64,000 nt of DNA from Agromyces intestinalis (GTDB taxonomy: Bacteria > Actinomycetota > Actinomycetes > Actinomycetales > Microbacteriaceae), in contig NZ_CP043505.1 in the NCBI RefSeq assembly GCF_008365295.1, positions 2,108,001 to 2,172,000 of the forward strand. The letters run 5' to 3'. Each line of letters opens with the position of its first letter. Position 1 is the first letter of the stretch. The notes below the pieces were generated by a model, which was not told the origin of the DNA, ran no database searches, and saw only the letters and a list, made by a program, of their open reading frames with translations. This document shows positions 27,107-34,942 of this stretch, piece after piece. Made by a program: the position numbers and the translations under genes.

Positions 27107-27174
27107 CGAGTGTTTCCGGTTGCACTGAGTTCGGCCGCTCGAGCGGCCACATCGGGTGGGGGCGGAAACACTCG
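27107..27174. repeat. 68-bp palindromic element, CGAGTGTTTCCG family (copy A)
   Basis: Terminal inverted repeats CGAGTGTTTCCG and CGGAAACACTCG, perfect over 12 bp. Total length is exactly 68 bp. The core differs from the other three copies and has its own 16-bp palindrome GGCCGCTCGAGCGGCC at 27133-27148. Lies between the divergently oriented upstream region of the nitroreductase gene and the end of the threonine aldolase gene. Confidence 0.75.
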
Positions 27175-27197
27175 GCGGCGAGGCCGGCAGCGTGCGC

Positions 27198-28268
27198 TCA
27201 GGCGGTGAGCTCCTCGCCGATCGCTGACACGAACGCGTCGATGTCGGCCTCGGTCGTGTCGAACGAGCACATCCAGCGCACCTCGTTGCGCGAGGCATCC
27301 CAGTCGTAGAAGCGGAACCCGCGCGCGCGCAGCCGGTCGGCCGCGCCGTCGGGCAGCGTTGCGAAGACCCCGTTCGACTGGGTCGCCTGCGTGAACCCGA
27401 GCCCGTGCAGTTCGCCCGACGCGATGCCGGCGTCGAGCGCGTCACGCAGGCGGCTCGCCATCGCGTTCGCGTGCGCGGCGCTGCGCAGCCACAGATCGCC
27501 GTCGAGCAGCGCGATCAGCTGCGCCGACACGAACCGCATCTTCGACGCGAGCTGCATGTTCAGCTTGCGCAGGTAGACGAGTCCGTCGGATGCCTCGGGG
27601 TTCAGCACCACGATCGCCTCGGCGCCGAGCGCGCCGTTCTTGGTGCCGCCGAAGCTCAGCACGTCGACGCCGGCGTCGCGCGTGAACGCGCGCAGCGGCA
27701 GATCGAGCGAGGCCGCCGCGTTCGCGAGACGAGCGCCGTCGAGGTGCAGTTTCATGCCGTGCCCGTGCACGTGGTCGGCCAGCGCGCGGATCTCGTCGGC
27801 GGTGTACGCGGTGCCCAGCTCGGTGGTCTGCGTGATCGACACGACGAGCGGTTGCGCGCGGTGCTCGTCGCCCCAGCCCCACGCCTCGCGGTCGACGAGC
27901 TCGGGCGTGAGCTTGCCGTCGGGCGCCTCGACGGTCAGCAGCTTCATGCCGCCGACGCGCTCGGGCGCTCCGCCCTCGTCGGAGTTGATGTGCGCGGTCT
28001 TCGCGCTGATGACGGCGCCCCAGCGCGGCAGCATCGACTGCAGCGCGGTCACGTTCGCGCCCGTGCCGTTGAACACCGGGAACGCCTCGACGCCCTCGCC
28101 GAAGTGCTGCGCGAACACCTGCTGCAGGCGCTCGGTGTACTGGTCTTCGCCGTAGGCGACCTGGTGGCCGCCGTTCGCGGTCGCGATGGCGTCGAGCACC
28201 TCGGGGTGCACACCGGAGTAGTTGTCGGAGGCGAAGCCGCGGATGGCGGTGTCGTGGAGCTGGTTCAC
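27198..28268 (-). CDS. Low-specificity L-threonine aldolase
   Basis: 356 residues. PLP-dependent fold-type I enzyme that cleaves L-threonine/allo-threonine to glycine and acetaldehyde. Motifs: FASDNYSGVHPEVLDAI at the start, FNGTGANVTAL (cofactor-phosphate loop), KLHLDGARLANAA with the Asp that holds the PLP ring nitrogen, and the Schiff-base Lys210 in SFGGTKNGALGAEA. Length matches the family. A free-standing metabolic gene flanked on both sides by 68-bp elements. Confidence 0.92.
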   Translation of the reverse strand: MNQLHDTAIRGFASDNYSGVHPEVLDAIATANGGHQVAYGEDQYTERLQQVFAQHFGEGVEAFPVFNGTGANVTALQSMLPRWGAVISAKTAHINSDEGGAPERVGGMKLLTVEAPDGKLTPELVDREAWGWGDEHRAQPLVVSITQTTELGTAYTADEIRALADHVHGHGMKLHLDGARLANAAASLDLPLRAFTRDAGVDVLSFGGTKNGALGAEAIVVLNPEASDGLVYLRKLNMQLASKMRFVSAQLIALLDGDLWLRSAAHANAMASRLRDALDAGIASGELHGLGFTQATQSNGVFATLPDGAADRLRARGFRFYDWDASRNEVRWMCSFDTTEADIDAFVSAIGEELTA

Positions 28269-28296
28269 CGAACCATCCTCGCATCGTCATCACCGC

Positions 28297-28364
28297 CGAG
28301 TGTTTCCGGTCGCGCGCTCGGTGTCCGTTCGTGCGGAAACGCGGTGCACAAACGGAAACACTCG
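28297..28364. repeat. 68-bp palindromic element, CGAGTGTTTCCG family (copy B)
   Basis: 12-bp terminal inverted repeats as in copy A and exactly 68 bp. The core contains GCGGAAACGCGGTGC, shared with copy C and with copy D read in reverse. It lies 29 bp upstream of the threonine aldolase start and is followed directly by a purine-rich tandem repeat. Confidence 0.8.
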
Positions 28365-28452
28365 GAGAGGGAGAGGGTGGGTGGGGAGAGGGAGAGGGAG
28401 AGGGAGAGGGAGAGGGAGGGTGGGGAGAGGGTGGGGAGGGGGAGAGGGTGGG
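28365..28452. repeat. Purine-rich tandem repeat (GAGAGG units)
   Basis: About 88 bp of (GAGAGG)n and GGGTGGGGA variants on the + strand, starting at the right end of the 68-bp element. Repeats of this kind expand by slippage and could fold into G-quadruplex or triplex DNA. Located upstream of the large cargo-like gene. Confidence 0.75.
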
Positions 28453-28457
28453 CGCTG

Positions 28458-28489
28458 CCCGATGGGGCAGGCGGGCGTGCCCCATCGGG
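28458..28489. promoter_or_regulatory. 12-bp hairpin upstream of the cargo-like gene
   Basis: Perfect stem CCCGATGGGGCA / TGCCCCATCGGG with 8-nt loop, 48 bp before ATG 28538. No T-run follows. Could block read-through, or act as an attenuator or operator; the role is open. Confidence 0.5.
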
Positions 28490-28537
28490 TGCGTCGCGGG
28501 CGGGTCGGATGCCGCGACCCTCGGCGAGACTCGAAGC

Positions 28538-31500
28538 ATGGCCGGCGCACCGCACTCGGTCGCCACGAGGGCTGCCGTCACCAGCGCGCTCGCCGACGCC
28601 CGGCATCGGGGCGCCGGCACGGCACCCCACGCCCCCGCGGGCCGGGCCGGTGCCGTGCTCGCGCTGCAGCGCACGGCGGGCAACGCGGCCGTGAGCGCAC
28701 TCATGGCCGCGAAGCTGAAGTGGCCGAGCGAGCAGGCGGGATCCGAGATCGACGCCGCGCTGCGCGAACTGCGCCGTGACGAGCCGGCGATCGACACCGT
28801 CGAGCAGGGGCTCAAGCAGGCCAAGGCGGTCGGGGTTCCCGTCGACCTCGAGGGGCCGAAGCCGCCGGCCGCCGCGCTCGCCGTGACGAAGACGGGATTC
28901 GGTCCGGGCTCGGTCGCCGGCAAGAAGCCCGTGCCGCCGCCCAAGCCCGTTCCGGCGGTGTCGCCGCTCGGCAAGGCCGCCGCCGCGAAGCCCAAGGCCG
29001 CCGGGCCGGCGAAGCCCGCGAGCCCGGTCGGCGCGATGACGGCGGGCGGCGGTGCGGCAGCAGGTGGCGCCGCCGCGGGCGCCGCGGCATCCGCACCGCT
29101 CAGCGCCGACAAGCTGCTGCTGCCGCCCGAGCCGCCCGCGCACACCAAGCCCGCGCAGGATCCCGCGTTCGCGAAGGTGGCCGGCGGAGTCAAGGCGGTC
29201 GGGGCCGCCAAGCGCGCCCATCCGCCAGCCGCCGCGAAGGCGCAGGAGGCGCAGGGCGCCGCCGTCGCACCCGCCGACGACCTCGCCGGGCAGGCGAAGG
29301 CCGCCAAGGCCGACACGATGGATGCGCAGCAGCCCGGGTCGTTCGACAAGAAGGCGTTCATCGCCGCGGTGAAGGCCGCGATCGAGGCGAAGTCGCCGAA
29401 GACGCTGAAAGAGGCCGACGACGCGGCGAAGTCGGGCAAGGCCGGCGACGTGAAGGGCGAGATCAAGGGTCTCGTCGGCCAGGGCACGAACGAGTCGGCG
29501 AAGGACATCGAGCAGGCGACGGATGCTCCGCCCGACACCTCGAAGGCGGTCGCCAAGCCCGTGACGCCGCTCGCGCCCGAGAACCCGGGCCCCGCGCCAT
29601 CCGTGCCCGCCGCCGGGGCCGTGCCGAAGCCCGCGCCGCCAGAGCAGACCAACCTGCAGGCCGGCAAGCAGCAGGTCGGCGACGAGATGGCGCAGGCGAA
29701 CGTCACCGACCAGCAGCTGGCCGAGTCGAACGAGCCCGAGTTCCAGGGCGCGCTGGCCGACAAGCAGGAGGCGGCCAAGCACGCCGACACGGCCCCCGCG
29801 GAGTATCGCTCGCAGGAGCAGGCCACCATCGAGCAGAGCAGGGCGGATGCCTCGGCCACCACCGCGGCGGGCATGCAGGGCATGCAGGGGTCGAAGGCCG
29901 CCGCCCTCGCGCAGCTCGTCGCGCAGAAGGGCAAGGCGAAGTCGAAGGACGAGCAGAAGCGCGCCGAGGTGACCGCGAAGATCCAGTCGATCTTCGCCGC
30001 GACCGAGACCGACGTGAAGCAACTGCTCGACGGCATCGACCCGAAGGTCGAGAAGGCGTTCGAGACCGGCGAGGCGAGCGCGCGGGCCGCGTTCGAGTCG
30101 TACGTCTCGCAGAAGATGTCGGCCTACAAGGCGGATCGGTACGGCGGATGGCTCGGCGGCCTGCGCTGGGCCAAGGACAAGCTCTTCGGCATGCCCGCCA
30201 AGGTCGACGAGTTCTACGAGGCCGGCCGCGAGCTGTACCTGAAGCGCATGGACGGGGTGATCTCGGGGGTCGCGGACATCGTCGCCACGGATCTCACGAA
30301 GGCGAAGCAGCGCATCGCGAAGGGCCGCGCCGAGATCGCCGCCTACGTGAAGTCGCTGCCGCAGGACCTGCAGAAGGTCGGCTCCGAAGCGGCGACCGAG
30401 ATCGGCGACCGGTTCGAACAGCTCGAGAGCGACGTGAACGACAAGCAGAACGAGGTCGTCGAGACGCTCGCGTCGAAGTACGTCGAAGCCCGGTCGGGCC
30501 TCGATGAGCGCATCGAGGCGCTGCAGGCCGAGAACAAGGGACTCGTCGACAAGGCGATCGGCGCGATCAAGGCCGTCATCAACACCATCCGCGAGCTCGT
30601 CGCCATGCTGACGAACGCGCTCGCGCGGGCCGTCAGCGTCATCGGCGACATCATCGCGGCGCCCGTGAAGTTCCTCGGCAACCTGATCGCCGGCGTGAAG
30701 GGCGGCATCGAGAAGTTCTTCAACGGCATCGAGGAGCACCTGAAGAAGGGCCTCATGGGCTGGCTGTTCGGCCAGCTCGGCGACGCCGGCATCGAACTGC
30801 CCGACTCATTCGACATCAAGGGGATCGTCAAGCTCGTGGCATCCGTCTTCGGGCTCACCTGGACGAACATCCGCAACCGGATCGTGAAGCAGATCGGCGA
30901 CACCGCGATGAACGCGGTCGAGAAGGGCGTCGAGATCTTCCAGATCATGAAGGACCAGGGCATCGGCGGACTCTGGCAGAAGCTCGTCGAGAAGATCGGC
31001 GACATCAAGGCCATGATCATGGAGCAGCTGCAGGACTTCGTCGTGACGAAGATCATCGTCGCCGGCATCCAATGGCTGATCGGGCTGCTGAACCCCGCCG
31101 CCGCGTTCATCAAGGCCTGCAAGCTGATCTACGACGTCGTCATGTTCTTCGTGAACAACGCCGCCCGCATCGCCGAGTTCGTGAACACCGTGCTCGACGG
31201 CGTGGTCGAGATCGCGCGCGGCAACGTGAGCGTCGTCGTCGACAAGGTCGACCAGGCGCTCGGCCGCATGGTGCCGATCCTCATCGGCTTCATGGCGAGC
31301 GTGCTCGGCATCGGCGGCATCGGCGAGAAGATCCGGTCGATCCTGAAGGCCATTCAGCGGCCCATCACCAAGGCCATCGACGCGATCATCAAGGGCGGGC
31401 TGAAGCTCGCGGGCCCGATCATCCGCGGCATCAAGGGCATCAGCACGCGGGTGAAGGCCAAGGTCGCCGCCGGCAAGGCGTGGGTGAAGGGCAAGGCCGA

Positions 31501-32518
31501 GGCGGGCAAGCAGTGGGTGAAGGGGAAGGTGGCCGATCTGCGCGGTGGCCGGGGATCGGTGCGCGAGGCACGCGACCGCGCGGATCGCGTACTGACCGCG
31601 CCCGGAGCCACGCTGGAATCGGTGCGCGGGGCGCTTCCGGCGATCAGGTCGGAGTATGGGCTCGCGCGGGCGGAGCTCGTCTCAGGGCGGGCGCCGAACA
31701 CCTATCACGTGCACGTGCAACGCGAGGACGCGAACACCCCCGACCGACCGGTCGCTGCGCCCCCCGCCGCCGCGACCACCGCCGAGCAACTCGCCCGGGC
31801 GACCTCACTCGTCGGCACGTTGATCGTGATCGGCCGCACCCAGGAGGAGTGGGTCGTGGCGAAGGTCGACCGTGTCGACGCGGCGACACAGGTCGTCTAC
31901 TGCTCGTTCGTCAAGAAGACCGGCCGAGGCCCGAAAGCCTCGACGTCGCTGGCCCGCGGATTCCCGGTCGCGAAGTTCCTGAAGAACCACGACGAGACGA
32001 AGGACGAGCTGCGGCCGCACACCGGCGGCATCCACAAGTCGAAGTACGTCGTGGAGGGTCCCCCGATGGGGAAGTTCTTCATCGCCCCCGAGTACAAGAA
32101 GAAGTGGCGGTCGCTCTTCTACGGCACCGACTACGGCCCGGTCGTCGATGCGATGAAGCTCCGGCGGCTCACCACGACCTACGGAGTCGGCGACGGGCTC
32201 CGGCACAAGGACGACGTCGGCAAGCATCCCGGTCAGAGGTGGTTCTACGAGAACGTCTGGTACGAGAACGTGCACAAGGGCGTCGGCGAAGCCACCCTCG
32301 ACCACGATCCGACCGTCGTCAGCCATTTCAACGGAGCCGGCAAGAACACCGATCAGGCGACCCGGAAGGCCTGGTACGGGCAGGGGAAGTTCGAGATCGT
32401 GCCGCGCTCGGTGAACAGTTCGTGGGGCAGCGAGAACGAGGACACCCAGTCGCGCGAGAAGGTCGACTGGGATGCCGGCGTCGGGATGGACTTCCGCGGG
32501 CCGGGCGAGAGTGCGTGA
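28538..32518 (+). CDS. eCIS-cargo-like polymorphic toxin with putative C-terminal nuclease
   Basis: 1326 residues. Near the N-terminus LALQRTAGNAAVSALM (residues 42-57) is the motif found at the start of many cargo/core (DUF4157-associated) proteins of extracellular contractile injection systems. Residues about 75-440 are Ala/Pro/Lys-rich; about 470-1010 form a helical, partly hydrophobic region (GGWLGGLRWAKDKLFGMPAK near 536; membrane-like stretches near 673, 839 and 911; basic WVKGKAEAGKQWVKGK near 985). Residues about 1020-1326 are a separate domain with LDHDPTVVSHFN (His1256, His1263) and NSS at 1293, suggesting an HNH-like nuclease. No HExxH, signal peptide, immunity gene or injection-apparatus gene is visible. 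ATG 28538 is the first start after the repeats; its ribosome site is weak. Confidence 0.7.
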   Translation: MAGAPHSVATRAAVTSALADARHRGAGTAPHAPAGRAGAVLALQRTAGNAAVSALMAAKLKWPSEQAGSEIDAALRELRRDEPAIDTVEQGLKQAKAVGVPVDLEGPKPPAAALAVTKTGFGPGSVAGKKPVPPPKPVPAVSPLGKAAAAKPKAAGPAKPASPVGAMTAGGGAAAGGAAAGAAASAPLSADKLLLPPEPPAHTKPAQDPAFAKVAGGVKAVGAAKRAHPPAAAKAQEAQGAAVAPADDLAGQAKAAKADTMDAQQPGSFDKKAFIAAVKAAIEAKSPKTLKEADDAAKSGKAGDVKGEIKGLVGQGTNESAKDIEQATDAPPDTSKAVAKPVTPLAPENPGPAPSVPAAGAVPKPAPPEQTNLQAGKQQVGDEMAQANVTDQQLAESNEPEFQGALADKQEAAKHADTAPAEYRSQEQATIEQSRADASATTAAGMQGMQGSKAAALAQLVAQKGKAKSKDEQKRAEVTAKIQSIFAATETDVKQLLDGIDPKVEKAFETGEASARAAFESYVSQKMSAYKADRYGGWLGGLRWAKDKLFGMPAKVDEFYEAGRELYLKRMDGVISGVADIVATDLTKAKQRIAKGRAEIAAYVKSLPQDLQKVGSEAATEIGDRFEQLESDVNDKQNEVVETLASKYVEARSGLDERIEALQAENKGLVDKAIGAIKAVINTIRELVAMLTNALARAVSVIGDIIAAPVKFLGNLIAGVKGGIEKFFNGIEEHLKKGLMGWLFGQLGDAGIELPDSFDIKGIVKLVASVFGLTWTNIRNRIVKQIGDTAMNAVEKGVEIFQIMKDQGIGGLWQKLVEKIGDIKAMIMEQLQDFVVTKIIVAGIQWLIGLLNPAAAFIKACKLIYDVVMFFVNNAARIAEFVNTVLDGVVEIARGNVSVVVDKVDQALGRMVPILIGFMASVLGIGGIGEKIRSILKAIQRPITKAIDAIIKGGLKLAGPIIRGIKGISTRVKAKVAAGKAWVKGKAEAGKQWVKGKVADLRGGRGSVREARDRADRVLTAPGATLESVRGALPAIRSEYGLARAELVSGRAPNTYHVHVQREDANTPDRPVAAPPAAATTAEQLARATSLVGTLIVIGRTQEEWVVAKVDRVDAATQVVYCSFVKKTGRGPKASTSLARGFPVAKFLKNHDETKDELRPHTGGIHKSKYVVEGPPMGKFFIAPEYKKKWRSLFYGTDYGPVVDAMKLRRLTTTYGVGDGLRHKDDVGKHPGQRWFYENVWYENVHKGVGEATLDHDPTVVSHFNGAGKNTDQATRKAWYGQGKFEIVPRSVNSSWGSENEDTQSREKVDWDAGVGMDFRGPGESA

Positions 32519-32632
32519 GCTCACGGATGCCTCGCTCGCGTGTCTGCCTGAGGCGGCCGGAAAACCGGATGAGCCGCGTCATCCCCCGATACAGATGGGA
32601 GAGCCCGGCTCATCCTGCTTTCGGTGTGGGTA

Positions 32633-32669
32633 CTGGATGCCTCGGGCTGCGTGCGCCCGAGGCATCCAG
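32633..32669. terminator. Terminator hairpin of inverted GGATGCCTCG words
   Basis: Perfect 15-bp stem CTGGATGCCTCGGGC / GCCCGAGGCATCCAG with 7-nt loop between the convergent cargo-like gene (ends 32518) and ABC permease gene (ends 32708). A weaker inverted repeat around GGATGAGCC precedes it at about 32565-32620. Confidence 0.8.
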
Positions 32670-32707
32670 CTCGCTCGCGGAACCGAGCGACCCAGAGCGC
32701 GCGAGCG

Positions 32708-33892
32708 CTACCCCCGCAGCGCCTCGCTGAACTTCACCCGCGCGCCGGTGCGCAGCAGCGAGTTGCGGTACATCCGCTCGCCGATGAGCACCGCGAGCAC
32801 GGTCGTCGCAATGAGGATCACGAGCGAGAGGATCGGCTCCCACCACTCGGCCTGCTCGAGGAAGATCCGCACGGGCATGCCGATCGGGGCGGAGAACGGC
32901 ACGTAGCTCATGATCGTGAGCACGGTCGGGTTGTCGTTGAGGAATACGACGAGGAAGTAGGGGATCATCACGAGCATGGTCACGGGCGTGGTCACATTGC
33001 CCACGTCTTCGGCCCGCGACACGGTCGCCGCCGTCGCCGCGAACAGGGCCGCGAGCATCACGAACCCGATCGCGAAGAACACCACGAACCAGACCACCGA
33101 CGGTCCGAGACCGCCGAGCAGCACGCGCTGCCCGGTCACGGCGAGCCCGAGGATCGCGAGCGCGGCGATCGCGATGATCTGCCCGAACGCCATCACGCTG
33201 TTGCCGATCACCTTGCCGGTGAGCAGCGCCCGCGCCGACACCGCCGACAGCAGGATCTCGATGATGCGGGTCTGCTTCTCCTCCACCACCGACTGCGCGA
33301 TGGTCGACCCGAACGTGATCGCCGAGAAGAAGAACACGATGCCGAAGCCGAGCGCGACGAAGTAGGCGAGCAGCGGGTCGGCAGGTGCCGGGTCGAGCAC
33401 GGCGAACGGCGGCGTGATCGCGAGCGCCTGCACGACGCTGCGCGGCGCCTGGTCGATGCCGACCACGGTCACGTCGAACGCGGCGGACGACGCGGCCTGC
33501 GAGGCATCCGCGCCGCTGGTCACGGTCGTCGCGTCATCGAGCAGGCCGGATGACTCGACCAGCGCCGTGGGCGCCACGATCGCGTCGACGTCGCCGTCGC
33601 GCAGCAACTGCTCGGCCGCGTCGAGGTCGGCGGCGGGCTCCGAGCGCAGGCCGGTCGCGGCGACCGCGTCGGATGCCTCGCCGACGACGGCGACCTTCGG
33701 CGGCTCCTGGTTGGCGCTCACGAGCGAGCCGATCACGACCGATGCGAGCACGGCGAGCATGAGCACGAGCGTCGAGATGACGAACGCCTTGCTGCGCAGC
33801 CGCGACATGATCTCGCGCGACGCGACGAGCCCGACGGTTTCGCTGAAACGCGGCTCGTGCTGCTCCTTCTGCACTGAAACGGCGGTGCTCAT
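32708..33892 (-). CDS. ABC-2 type transporter permease (NatB-like)
   Basis: 394 residues. One N-terminal helix (about 36-55, FVISTLVLMLAVLASVVIGS), a long external domain (about 56-170) and then five to six helices beginning with LLAYFVALGFGIVFFFSAIT; the motif SVVEEKQTRIIEILLSAVSA is diagnostic of NatB/ABC-2 exporters. Start overlaps the stop of the ATPase gene by 4 bp. In Bacillus such systems extrude Na+ or drugs; here the substrate is unknown. Confidence 0.88.
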   Translation of the reverse strand: MSTAVSVQKEQHEPRFSETVGLVASREIMSRLRSKAFVISTLVLMLAVLASVVIGSLVSANQEPPKVAVVGEASDAVAATGLRSEPAADLDAAEQLLRDGDVDAIVAPTALVESSGLLDDATTVTSGADASQAASSAAFDVTVVGIDQAPRSVVQALAITPPFAVLDPAPADPLLAYFVALGFGIVFFFSAITFGSTIAQSVVEEKQTRIIEILLSAVSARALLTGKVIGNSVMAFGQIIAIAALAILGLAVTGQRVLLGGLGPSVVWFVVFFAIGFVMLAALFAATAATVSRAEDVGNVTTPVTMLVMIPYFLVVFLNDNPTVLTIMSYVPFSAPIGMPVRIFLEQAEWWEPILSLVILIATTVLAVLIGERMYRNSLLRTGARVKFSEALRG

Positions 33893-34773
33893 TGCACGAC
33901 CTCCTTGAAGATCTGGGCGAGCGTGGTCTGCTCGCGGGTGAAGCTGACGACCTCGCCGCGGCGCACGGCCTCTTCGAGCACCGCCTGCCGCGAGGCATCC
34001 GATTCGGGTTCGAAGAGCGCCCATCCGCCGTCGAAGCCGACCACCTCGACGCCGGGCACGTCGCGCACCCAGCCGGCGTCGCCGCCGGTGAGCAGCTCCC
34101 AGCGAGCGGTGCCGTGCTCCTCGCGGAGGGCGTCGCGTGCACCTGCGGCGGCGATGCGCCCGTCGGCGATGATCACGAGGTCGTCGCAGATGCGCTCGAC
34201 CACGTCGAGCTGGTGGCTCGAGAACAGCACGGGCGCGCCCTGCGCGGCGGCGTCGGCGAGCACGCCCTGCACGACGTCGACCGCCATCGGGTCGAGGCCC
34301 GAGAACGGCTCGTCGAGGATCAGCAGGTCGGGCCGGTGCACGAGCGCGGCGGCGATCTGCGCGCGTTGCTGGTTGCCGAGCGAGAGCGACTCGACGGTGT
34401 CGTCCAATCGCTCCTCGAGCCCGAGCCGCTCGAGCAGCTCGGTCGCGTTGCGTCGGGCCGCCGCGGTCGACCAGCCGTGCAGGCGGGCGAGGTAGACCGT
34501 CTGCTCGAGCACCTTCATCTTGGGGTAGAGGCCACGCTCCTCGGGCATGTAGCCGAAACGGCGCCGGTCGGTCGCGGTGACGGTGCGGCCGTCGAGGCGC
34601 ACCGCACCGGCATCGGCCGCGAGCACGCCGAGGACGATGCGCATGGTCGTGGTCTTGCCGGCGCCGTTGCCGCCGACGAAGCCGGTGAGCCGGCCGTCGC
34701 CGACGGCGAAGCTGACGCCGTCGAGCGCGAGGCGGTCGCCGTAGCGCTTGGTGAGTCCGTCGAGTTCGAGCAT
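33889..34773 (-). CDS. ABC transporter ATPase (NatA-like)
   Basis: 294 residues. Walker A GGNGAGKTT, signature LSLGNQQR (a variant of LSGGQ in which Leu replaces Gly), Walker B LLILDEPFSGLDP and switch His in LFSSHQLDVVERI. The last 80 residues form the DUF4162-like C-terminal domain (ELLTGGDAGWVRDVPGVEVV). Start ATG 34773 begins at the conserved LELDGLTKRYGD. Operon with the permease gene downstream. Confidence 0.9.
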   Translation of the reverse strand: MLELDGLTKRYGDRLALDGVSFAVGDGRLTGFVGGNGAGKTTTMRIVLGVLAADAGAVRLDGRTVTATDRRRFGYMPEERGLYPKMKVLEQTVYLARLHGWSTAAARRNATELLERLGLEERLDDTVESLSLGNQQRAQIAAALVHRPDLLILDEPFSGLDPMAVDVVQGVLADAAAQGAPVLFSSHQLDVVERICDDLVIIADGRIAAAGARDALREEHGTARWELLTGGDAGWVRDVPGVEVVGFDGGWALFEPESDASRQAVLEEAVRRGEVVSFTREQTTLAQIFKEVVQ

Positions 34774-34785
34774 GGATGTCACGGT

Positions 34786-34813
34786 ACGGATGCCTCGCGG
34801 GCGAGGCATCCGT
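34786..34813. repeat. Inverted CGGATGCCTC pair in a divergent promoter region
   Basis: ACGGATGCCTCGC / GCGAGGCATCCGT, 13-bp arms with a 2-bp centre. Unlike the other such hairpins it lies upstream of two divergent genes (starts 34773 and 34943), so it is unlikely to be a simple terminator for either of them. A further copy of the word is at 34893. Confidence 0.6.
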
Positions 34814-34930
34814 CGCGTGGGGGGTCTTCGGAGGCGGTGTCGGATGTCGCGTGGCGCGCGATGCGGTCGCCTCCGCCGCGCGGGGGAGCCGCGAGGCATC
34901 CGGGGGGTTCCCGATGTCGGAGGTGCTGGC

Positions 34931-34936
34931 TACGCT
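34931..34936 (+). promoter_or_regulatory. -10 hexamer of a leaderless promoter (MFS gene)
   Basis: TACGCT, 6 bases before ATG 34943; no Shine-Dalgarno sequence. Confidence 0.55.
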
Positions 34937-34942
34937 CGCAGG

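Noticed and set aside
28365-28452. Purine tract as a riboswitch or RNA gene
   Set aside because: No conserved RNA fold visible; simple tandem repeats explain it.
28331-28537. N-terminal extension of the cargo-like protein (start at 28331)
   Set aside because: It would translate part of the 68-bp element and the purine tandem repeat into Gly/Glu-rich sequence; homology-like features begin after ATG 28538.
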